Shown here: positions 56,576-64,000 of the stretch, in pieces
Position numbering within the stretch: position 1 is the stretch's first letter
Layout of the letters: each line of letters begins with the position of its first letter
Assembly (NCBI GenBank): GCA_014905825.1
Contig: JACGCN010000047.1
Span: 62,001-126,000, forward strand
Length of the DNA: 64,000 nt
Reading direction: 5' to 3'
Origin: Lyophyllum atratum
Lineage: Eukaryota > Basidiomycota > Agaricomycetes > Agaricales > Lyophyllaceae
Notes under the pieces: generated by a model
What the model saw: the letters and a program-made list of their open reading frames with translations, nothing else
The model's database searches: none
What the model was told of the DNA's origin: nothing
Position numbers and translations under genes: made by a program

Positions 56576-58031
56576 CGCCCTGCTTGGAGCAGTAAGGAGG
56601 AGAATTTGATGGTTAGAGATTTGTTCCGACTCGCTCTGTTGACCTCCGGCTATGGAACCTGAAAATAGCACATACTGGCGTGCTGGAAAAGTTGTGGACA
56701 CATGTTTGATACCTTTTGACATAGTGATGATATTTCTTCCAGCGCTAAAGGGAAGAATAAACGAACAGAGCAAATACATCCGCCGAATTGACCGGCATAT
56801 AGGGTGTAAAAAGGGAAAGAGAAGCAGCCCGAGTGCCTGGTCGTCGGGCACAATTGATGCCACGAGTTCGGGTATTTGTATTGTATATCAGAACCATCTT
56901 AAAGGAATGAGTCGGGCAGGAGGACATATCCCAGTTAACAATGGTTGAAAGTCTGTGTAACAATTGCATGAGGCCACTCGAGAAGGCAGGTTGAAGGCTT
57001 ACATCTCTCGATACATGTAGCGCAGCTGGATCAAAACACGTCGTGGAGTTCTGCTTGGGTTCGGTTTCAAGCAATACCGACGTAAAGAAACATGCGTGAA
57101 CTGACTATGATGATTGCCGCTTGGCACAAGCGTCGGCGAACAACCCTATTGGGAGGCGAGCAGGGCTGTACCGAAGTGTCTGCAACAGCCAGCCTCAACG
57201 AGTCCACGTTCATGCAGGAACCTAGATCTAAGTATGTTGTATGTTCGAATGTTGTACTGCCCAGTGTTCTGCAGGTCTGGTCTGATCGCGTGAGCCACTA
57301 GTCGAAGTGCCCTTGATTGGCAGAGAACGATAGGGAACGGACAAGTCCGTGTTATCTCCTGAAATTACCCATGCGCTCGGCTTTTCGAGGGTGGTTCATT
57401 CGCGAAGTTCAGTTTCGCTTGCTTGTCCGACTGACGGGAACCAAAAGGATCTACGTGGGAGGATGATGTCAATGCGTCAAATTTCCAGATTTGTTCTGAA
57501 CAGGATGGTAGAATCCAAGCTAGCCGTTTCACTTGGAAACACTGGAAAGAGATTGTGTGCGATAGCGATGGAAGAAATGCAAAGCAGGCATCCCAGTGGC
57601 TTCGGATGTACGTTGAGAATTGCATCGCGGGTAGGTTGCAAACAATGACTCACAACGATGTGCCCTGTAATCGAACTAGGGCGGGAATGAATTAACCGAA
57701 GCAAGAGGGACCGATGTTAGGCGAAAATAGGTGCAGAACATGACGAAAACGAGGCAGTTGCCCATAGCGGGAGAGAACCCCTCAACGTGTACAATACACT
57801 CGTGATCTAGCATCCATCATTATCTAAAGAGAAATGAGACGCGTTCTAGGTTTAGCAAGGATTCATACACACCTTGAACGCGCGACAATCCTGCTATCTA
57901 CTCCCGCGAGGCCTTATAAACCGTGTAACTTGTTTCTCTGACAGGAACCTGCAGCACTACTCTCCTCCGTGCCAACAAAACTTCGCCCAACCGCCGTCTT
58001 CGACGTCTCCACCCTACCAAATAAAGTCCCC
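56576..58031. other. Intergenic, about 1.5 kb
   Basis: Frames on both strands show no recognised domain. The 58032 gene promoter must lie at the right end; no TATA box was obvious. Confidence 0.4.
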
Positions 58032-59027
58032 ATGAGTGTCCAAGCAATTCCTCTGCAACCTAGCTACCCCTGGATCGCTCAAAGTTGGGGTCCAATGCCA
58101 TATAGCCCTCCAAGTATGTCGGCGTTATCATCCAACTTTAGTGCGTCCTCAACAACGTCCACAGCACCCGCAGGCCATTATGGCACCCAAAGATGCATGA
58201 CCACAGTACGAGACACGCCCCAGTCGTCGACGCACACCACAGCCTTCTTATCTTGTTATTACCAAAACTCGGGATACGCGATGCCGGCCAATCTGGCGTC
58301 GTTTTCTCCTGACAAATCCGCCAGCCGCTTGGGGTCGTTGAAGCCATCGAACGCAGTCGCTATCGTCGGACCTGTGTGGTCTTCATCGTGGCCGGTTTCG
58401 AGCTCAGAACCACCGCCGCACAACCGATCGTTGTATGCGACGATACCGCTTCCCCCCGAGGACAATCCACCAGGAGCCGTCGCATATCCCTCGAAATTTG
58501 CTGCGAATTCAACAGGGTCACCAACGTCCTCGTCGTCGCTCATATCTTCACCCCCACAAAAGAATCCCAGCTCGTCGCGGGTTTCATCCGCCAAAAAAAG
58601 ACCCACGGTCCTCCGCTTCCAGGTCAACTCGATCAAACTCCACAACTCCCTCCAAAACGCTGGTATATCGGTGTCCCCATCTTCTCCGGCAGTGGAGTCG
58701 GTGTCACTGGACTCTCCAGCAGGCTCTGGCCTAGGCCGTGACGTACCAGCGACGTCGCCGAGTGTGACAAACCTTACGCTGGTTGTCGACTCTACTGGGG
58801 AGGCAATCCAAGTACGGCCCTCCTCTCCCACTAGTCCCCAGATTGTCACGGTCGGGGATGTACTCGACGAGCTCGAGGATTCTTTCGTACCCACAAGGGG
58901 TGATTGCCGTGGAACCAAGCGACAGGGTAAATCAGCACCCGTCGGCGAACGGATTTCTGTCATCTTGAAGTCAATCCATGTATGGTGGAGGAAGCCCGAT
59001 GGCTCGGAGGCGGGGCGGCGTGTATAG
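58032..59027 (+). CDS. DUF6699 family protein, copy 1
   Basis: A single exon of 331 residues from the ATG at 58032. An upstream part of the frame lacks an ATG. The first 190 residues are Ser/Pro-rich and variable. The C-terminal half has the DUF6699 pattern: INSIKLHNSLQN in the form VNSIKLHNSLQNAG, then ATSPSVTNLTLVVDSTGE, then IVTVGDVLDELEDSF, and a final HVWWRKPDG. DUF6699 is a large Agaricomycete family of unknown function. The linker motif HNRSLYATIPLPPED recurs in the other two copies at 59518 and 60839. This shows a local family of three in tandem. Confidence 0.68.
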   Translation: MSVQAIPLQPSYPWIAQSWGPMPYSPPSMSALSSNFSASSTTSTAPAGHYGTQRCMTTVRDTPQSSTHTTAFLSCYYQNSGYAMPANLASFSPDKSASRLGSLKPSNAVAIVGPVWSSSWPVSSSEPPPHNRSLYATIPLPPEDNPPGAVAYPSKFAANSTGSPTSSSSLISSPPQKNPSSSRVSSAKKRPTVLRFQVNSIKLHNSLQNAGISVSPSSPAVESVSLDSPAGSGLGRDVPATSPSVTNLTLVVDSTGEAIQVRPSSPTSPQIVTVGDVLDELEDSFVPTRGDCRGTKRQGKSAPVGERISVILKSIHVWWRKPDGSEAGRRV

Positions 59028-59517
59028 CAGCTCATGTTTGTGCGGCGTCGACGCGGGTCTAGGCGCCATGTAACCGTATTTCTGTGAGTTACATTTATCG
59101 CTCTACTCGGGATAGGATTTTGACACCTGCTGCGTGCAGTAGGGGTTTTATTGGGACATTTTCTGTTTTCCTAGTGTAAGATAGAAGTCAGCGACGAGGA
59201 CTATCAGTATGTACCAGTAAATATGAAAAAAGGGTGAAAAACGTACTACTATACTCCCATCTCAAAATCAGCATGCCTGTTCCTGTTTATGTAGCTTTGA
59301 TCGTTGTTACCTGATCACTTTCCTAGTATTGTCGTCGAATAAAATGTGGATGAAAAACGGAGTCATATCCAGCCCAACATGCATTTGGAGCGTTGGAAAT
59401 CAAAAGGATAGGCAATTCACAACAGGACGAATATCCAGCTGCCCATAATATGAAGGTGGGCTGAGCAATGCCACCACAGGCAGACAAAGTGATGTTGCCG
59501 TCATCAACATCCTCGAA
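59028..59517. other. Intergenic
   Basis: 490 bp between DUF6699 copy 1 and the decayed copy 2. AT-rich, no feature recognised. Confidence 0.45.
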
Positions 59518-60300
59518 GTGCCCGGGTGCCCGCCACTACCACCACATTCTAGACCCCTGAACGCGATAGTCCCACTTCCAAATGACAAGAACGGGAATAA
59601 ATATGAAGTCTATTGGAAAGCTTGGTGGGTAGGTCGACGGAGCCATGGGCGGGGTCGGCGTTATCGTCCACGATGGCATCAACACAACCACCAAATCCTA
59701 ACCGCCACCATTTGCCCTTCGTTGCGAAACAAGAGGCTTCGCCCTCCCCTCACAACTAGTCCAACCACCAAACCCTGACCGCCACCATTTGCCCTTCGTT
59801 GCGAAACAAGAGGCTTCGCCCTCCCCTCAAACCCAGTCCAACCACCAAACCCTGACCGCCACCATTTGCCCTTCGTCGCGAAACAAGAGCCTTGGCCCTC
59901 CCCTCACACCCAGTCCAACCACCAAACCCTAACCACCACCATTTGCCCTCCGCTGCGAAACAAGAGGCTTCGCCCTTCCCTCACATCCAGTCCATCTCCA
60001 CATTGCCCTACAAAACGCCTAACTATCACGATGCCCGTCGTCACGGCAGATGCTGAGCCAGGGTTCGCCCTCGTCACCAATGCTGATATACTGGGCTCAG
60101 AGCGTGATGACCCTCAATCGTGGGGTGCTTCATGCTCGTGATTGACTGCATTGGGCAGACGACATACGTCCGGCCGACGTGCACCAACCGATACATCGTT
60201 ACAGTTGTCGATGTGGCGGGTGTGCTCGAGGCGCTTATGGCCATGGATGACCTATGTCGATGTCGAGGTCGTTCCGGGTAAGTACTATGGGTGGGTCGAT
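59518..60300 (+). pseudogene. DUF6699 family pseudogene, copy 2
   Basis: Order and spacing match its neighbours. SRPLNAIVPLPNDKNGNKYE corresponds to HTRSLYASIPLPPGDSDREF of copy 3. IALQNA near 60015 corresponds to SLQNA. MLVIDCIGQTTYVRPTCTN with YIVTVVDVAGVLEALMAMDD (60128-60275) corresponds to the DUF6699 core. The pieces are in different frames, and a 77-bp minisatellite (59690-59997) has expanded in the linker. The gene is dead, unless an unusual splice pattern rescues it. Confidence 0.65.
59690..59997. repeat. 77-bp minisatellite, 4 copies
   Basis: The unit contains CCACCATTTGCCCTTCGTTG, then CGAAACAAGAGGCTTCGCCC, then a CCAGTCCAACCACCAAACCC-type end. Equivalent positions are at 59705, 59782, 59859 and 59936, exactly 77 bp apart. 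It lies inside the DUF6699 pseudogene linker. 77 is not divisible by three, so each copy shifts the reading frame. Confidence 0.85.
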
Positions 60301-60838
60301 GACTATCGATAGTCGTAACTCTGCCCAGCTGTGAAGGACACCGGAGGATGCAGAGGGACCGAGCCGCCGTTGAACAGCGCGAAAGTGGGCGACACCATGG
60401 AAAAATTGGATGATGGTGGAAGGCAGGCTTTATATCTTGACAGTGTCACGCGACGGTGTCAATTATTTCGTGAGGTAGATCTTTTATTGGTCGAGAGTTG
60501 CTAAAAGCGAGCTGTCGAAGACAAGCGAGGGACCTGTACATAGATGGTAGCGTATAAGTATGTGTAGAATAAGGCGGTGCCTGGCGAGCAAGAAATAAGC
60601 ATAAAAAACAGAATACACAAAGATCCAGACGCACCTACTCTTCTGATTGGCTACGCGTGATCAAGCAGGTCGACCTCATGACATCCCCATATATCCCACA
60701 TCTCTATGAGGTGCAGGCCAGTATGTGCGTATTTGTCCCGGGGGTTTCGGCCACCAATGTCCCCTCGTACTTAACCACCTCGCTCCATACCACCATCGCT
60801 CCCCCACTTTAACCCCCACCACATCGCACCAAGATACA
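60301..60838. other. Intergenic
   Basis: 538 bp upstream of DUF6699 copy 3, including remains of copy 2's 3' end. Nothing else was seen. Confidence 0.4.
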
Positions 60839-61936
60839 ATGATCCAGAAGCCAATCTCTCCGCAAGCAAACACCCCCTGGAGATCGAGCAACTGGGGAAG
60901 GAGCCTAGGAGACCACTCAGGCGCAGGTGAACCGAGTGAACCACAGTTCCGTAGACCCTCCTCATCGTTGACTATGATGACAGCGTGGCCGCGGAGCACT
61001 AGCCTTTCCGCACAGACCATCGTTCCTACCCACACGCTCACAGTGTTGGACAGACAGTGGGCTTCGCCATCCACCATAACCCCCTCCACTGATTTGCACC
61101 ACACGCGCCCACAAGTCGCAGCATACGCAGCATCGTCCGCCTCAGTGGGATTATCGGTCGAATATACATCGCAAGTTCAGAGAGAGCCGTCGCCGCCAGG
61201 AAGAGCGGCTGAAACGGCTCAGGCGGCGTGGGCGTCGTCGTCGTGGATTATGGAGTCAGTAGCACCGCCACCGCATACTAGGTCGCTGTACGCGTCCATC
61301 CCACTCCCGCCTGGAGATAGTGATCGTGAATTTGAGGTGTATCCACCACAGAGAACAGCGGTGACGTCGATAGGCTCGCTAGGGTCGTCCTTATCGTCCT
61401 CGTCGGCGACGGCACCACCAACACCACTTAACCCTAACCCAATCCAATTTTCCTCCACCACGAAGGGACCACATGGCTCCATCCATGATCCACGACCGAT
61501 CCAACTTCATAGCTCCCTCCAAAACGCCTGCCTGTCGTCTCGCCTATCGCCGCCTCGCACGCTGGGCAAGGGCTCGCGCTCCCCGCCAAGGCCGACGGGT
61601 TGGGCCCGGGACCGCGAAGCGCCTGCAACTACGCCTAGCGTAGGCTATCTGACGCTCATAATCGACTCAACGGGTCGGAGCATCTGTATTTGGCCAACGT
61701 CGCACACCAGGCCGCACGTTGTGACGGTCGGTGATGTTATGGACGCGCTCGACGCAGCGCTCATCACTGTCGATGAAGTGTGTCGAGCTCGGTGCGGATC
61801 GGGACGGAAAGACACGCCAGTGTGTGTCGGCGAACGGATGTCCGTGTTGCTAAATTCACTCCAGATATGGTGGAGGACGGCTGAGGGCGCAGAAGCAGGG
61901 CCCCATCCATGGCAACTCGTCGTTGGACGGCGCTGA
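60839..61936 (+). CDS. DUF6699 family protein, copy 3
   Basis: A single exon of 365 residues from the ATG at 60839; the frame runs further upstream, but without an ATG. The N-terminal half is low-complexity. HTRSLYASIPLPPGD marks the same linker as in copies 1 and 2. The C-terminal part has PIQLHSSLQNACLS, ATTPSVGYLTLIIDSTGR and HVVTVGDVMDALDAALITVD, and ends with LQIWWRTAEGAEAG, collinear with copy 1. Copies 1 and 3 are both open, with copy 2 dead between them. Function is unknown for the family. Confidence 0.68.
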   Translation: MIQKPISPQANTPWRSSNWGRSLGDHSGAGEPSEPQFRRPSSSLTMMTAWPRSTSLSAQTIVPTHTLTVLDRQWASPSTITPSTDLHHTRPQVAAYAASSASVGLSVEYTSQVQREPSPPGRAAETAQAAWASSSWIMESVAPPPHTRSLYASIPLPPGDSDREFEVYPPQRTAVTSIGSLGSSLSSSSATAPPTPLNPNPIQFSSTTKGPHGSIHDPRPIQLHSSLQNACLSSRLSPPRTLGKGSRSPPRPTGWARDREAPATTPSVGYLTLIIDSTGRSICIWPTSHTRPHVVTVGDVMDALDAALITVDEVCRARCGSGRKDTPVCVGERMSVLLNSLQIWWRTAEGAEAGPHPWQLVVGRR

Positions 61937-62881
61937 GACGGGCCTGAGCGCCATGGACTTGTATATTGGTGAGTTTTTGACGTCAAAGAAACGCTGAGTG
62001 GGTAATTGAACTTTCTCCAGAACATTATATTGAAACCTTAAATTATTGTCAGTAAAGGGCCACAGCTATCATTGTACCACGGTTTTGAGATACCAAACGA
62101 CATACCTGCAGCCGCCCCCCTCAGAGGGTATGGCGTCGTCGTCACCTTTGTGATCATTGTGAGTAGAAGGATGGCGGTAACGACGGGCCAACTAGTTCAT
62201 AACCTCAGTCCGGCATCGTAGCTTCAACCATAGATCGAGCCCAGGAAGAAGTCAAAATGCTCTTCAGCATTAACGGTGAGGAAGAGCTGTAGGGGACGTT
62301 GAGGACAACGCCGGCGATGAATACGTAGACATGATCGATGTTCGGGTTCAAGATGGAGTGGTGGCATATTCGATCGGAGCTTCAATTAGCTTTCCCATGT
62401 CCTCCTGAGTCCCTGTTTGCTGGTCCCCTGACTGGGTTACCTCGCGAAATGCCCATGTTTCGGCTGGATAACCCCAGGATAACCCTGGGCTGCTCATGGG
62501 GCTTGTCTTCTCCTTCTCGCAACGTTGACACCGGTGCTCGAAATGTTTGTGCTATTTCAACAAGCATAACGTCCTCGCATACACATACCTAATATGAAAA
62601 TGCGAACGACTTGAATGCCCATTTCGTATACATATTTTGAGTCAACGTGTAAGTATCTCAGCCGCAGGGTGGGTGACTAAGGGACTGTCATCGACGTTGA
62701 GTGCAATGACGAGGACTATGTCCTTCGGGAGCGTCAATGATAGTGCAAGATAGAAAGGGAAGCCTCAGACGACGAAACAGCGAAGAATGTTTTGAATAGA
62801 TTTTATTAACTCATCGAGAAACCAGTCTCGAGAGCATATTTCCACAATTAAGATAATACGTGTACAATACTCGCTCTGCTA
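61937..62881. other. Intergenic, about 0.95 kb
   Basis: This is the 3' flanks of DUF6699 copy 3 and of the converging DPKP-repeat gene. Short frames only. A weak resemblance to coding sequence near 62130-62330 could not be resolved. Confidence 0.4.
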
Positions 62882-64000
62882 TCAATGAGGGTCTCTACTA
62901 CAAAACAAAAACCATACAGTCAGCGACAGTTCCTTGAGCGCGGTCAACAAGGACTTACTTGAACAAGGCCGTCCACGGAGCAGCAGAACGTGATTGGAGT
63001 GATCTCCGATAGTAAGCTTTCCCCTCCCCGCGCGGTCGATAACTACGTGCCACAGGTGGCTGGCCATCTGGAGTGGGCGGATTAGGCTTCGGCACCCCCT
63101 TTGGATCTTGTTTCGGATCGACGAGGATATCAGGCTTAGGAGCGCCGGGGTCCGCGTTCGGGTCAGGCTTTGTTGGGTCGCCAGGCTTTGGATCACCTGT
63201 GCTAGGCGCTGGACACGAAGTTGGATCTCCTTTCCCGCTTCCGCCTGTTGGGTCATCCGGATTAGGCTTGGCTGGGTCTGGCGACGTCGGGTCAGGCTTC
63301 TGCCCCCCTTCTGGTGGCGGCTTAGGACACGACGCGGGAGCGCCTTCGCATGGCTTGGGCGCTCCCGGGTCGCCGCCTCCACTTGGGCACTGAGACGGAT
63401 CTGGCTTCGGCGGGTCTGGGCTGCCAGGATCAGGTTTGGGATCGTCAGGCTTGGGGTCGCCGCTGGGCCGTGGTGCAGGACACGACGGGCTATCACCGCT
63501 GCCTGGATCTGGCTTCGTAGGGTCTGGGTTGCCGGGATCAGGTTTGGTGGGGTCAGGCTTCGGGTCTCCTGATGGGTCGGGAGCGCTGGGATCTGGTTTC
63601 GACGGGTCAGGCTTGGGGTCGCCGCCTTTACCAGGATCTTCAGGCTTCGGGTCGTCTGGCTTGGGGTCCCCGCCCGCACCAGGGTCCGGACTGCCAGGTT
63701 CAGGCTTCGAAGGATCAGGCTTGGGGTCGCCGCCTGCGCCAGGATCTTCGGGCTTGGGGTCTTCTGGCTTAGGGTCGGGATTGGGCGGGTCTGGCTTCGA
63801 CGGATCGACGGGCTTGGATGGGTCATCTGGCTTCGACGGGTCTGGGTTGGATGGATCAGGCTTGGGATCGCCACCCGCACCAGGATCTTCAGGCTTGGGA
63901 TCCTCCGGTTTAGGATCCTCAGGCTTGGAAGGGTCGTCTGGCTTCGAAGGGTCTGGGTTGGCTGGATCAGGCTTGGGATTGCCGCCTGCACCAGGATCCT
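62882..64000 (-). CDS. Asp-Pro-Lys-Pro repeat protein (5' partial)
   Basis: Minus strand. An exon runs from beyond the window edge down to 62959, then a 61-bp intron, then a last 16-nt exon (62897-62882) ending in TGA. The frame starting at 63998 reads about 300 residues built on DPKPDP, DPSKPDP, PEDPKPEDPGAGGD and similar units. It has a few Cys-Pro/Ser spacers (SPSCPAPRPSGD, APASCPKPPPEGG) and a unique basic tail (ARSYRPRGEGKAYYRRSLQS, then APWTALFNRDPH). Asp and Pro dominate. Such repeats occur in secreted or wall-associated fungal proteins. The N-terminus, where a signal peptide would lie, is outside the window. The longest open frame on this strand (rich in Ser, Gln and Thr) is a shifted reading of the same repeats. 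Confidence 0.65.
   Translation of the reverse strand, partial: RILVQAAIPSLIQPTQTLRSQTTLPSLRILNRRIPSLKILVRVAIPSLIHPTQTRRSQMTHPSPSIRRSQTRPIPTLSQKTPSPKILAQAATPSLILRSLNLAVRTLVRAGTPSQTTRSLKILVKAATPSLTRRNQIPALPTHQETRSLTPPNLIPATQTLRSQIQAAVIARRVLHHGPAATPSLTIPNLILAAQTRRSQIRLSAQVEAATRERPSHAKALPRRVLSRHQKGGRSLTRRRQTQPSLIRMTQQAEAGKEIQLRVQRLAQVIQSLATQQSLTRTRTPALLSLISSSIRNKIQRGCRSLIRPLQMASHLWHVVIDRAGRGKLTIGDHSNHVLLLRGRPCSSKSLLTALKELSLTVWFLFCSRDPH

Noticed and set aside
62882..63991. 369-codon minus-strand frame (Ser/Gln/Thr-rich) as the gene at the right edge
   Set aside because: It is a shifted reading of the DPKP repeats. The DPKP frame gives the regular repeat, a clean donor at 62958 and an in-phase last exon.

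Overview
The window looks like nuclear DNA of a mushroom-forming basidiomycete (Agaricomycetes). Genes are dense and on both strands. Nearly every gene is cut by many 46-69 bp GT-AG introns and tiny exons (8, 9, 14, 16, 23 and 25 nt). Several protein families are typical of agarics and polypores: DUF6534 seven-TM proteins, DUF6699, DUF1479, and a CBM1-tagged esterase. Exon models were built by hand from splice signals, reading phase and family conservation. All complete models below sum to a multiple of three.

Layout. 0-6.5 kb holds mostly housekeeping genes: the 3' end of a DUF1479 oxygenase, an AYR1-like reductase, the succinate dehydrogenase assembly factor SDHAF3/ACN9, cyanase, and a C2H2 zinc-finger protein. 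6.8-15.1 kb is a direct tandem duplication of about 2.9 kb. It carries two intact secreted GH17 glucanase-like genes, and its second copy was later interrupted by a solo LTR and by a poly-C minisatellite block. 15.3-24.1 kb has a DUF4112 protein, a TA-flanked MITE, two convergent DUF6534 membrane proteins and an EXPERA-domain protein. 25-36 kb has a hypothetical protein and three of four paralogous MFS transporters. The third transporter has a GA instead of a GT at one splice donor.

36-46 kb has remnants of an EMC1-like gene, a DUF1963-like gene with a broken 3' frame, a 936-residue secreted protein with a NucA/NucB-type nuclease motif, the fourth MFS copy and a gene for the chromatin protein SPT2. 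48.8-51.2 kb has a tiny Gly/Trp/Asn repeat secreted protein and a CE1 esterase with a C-terminal CBM1. 52-64 kb is fast-evolving: an unrecognised W-repeat protein, a divergent SPT2-like paralogue, a DUF6699 trio (one decayed and containing a 77-bp minisatellite), and the 3' part of an Asp-Pro-Lys-Pro repeat protein running off the edge.

The genes do not form an obvious single pathway. Two themes stand out. One is a secreted carbohydrate-active/secretome set (two GH17, CE1-CBM1, NucA/NucB protein, Gly/Trp protein). The other is local family expansion followed by decay (GH17, MFS, DUF6534, DUF6699, SPT2-like). No tRNA, rRNA or CRISPR was seen.
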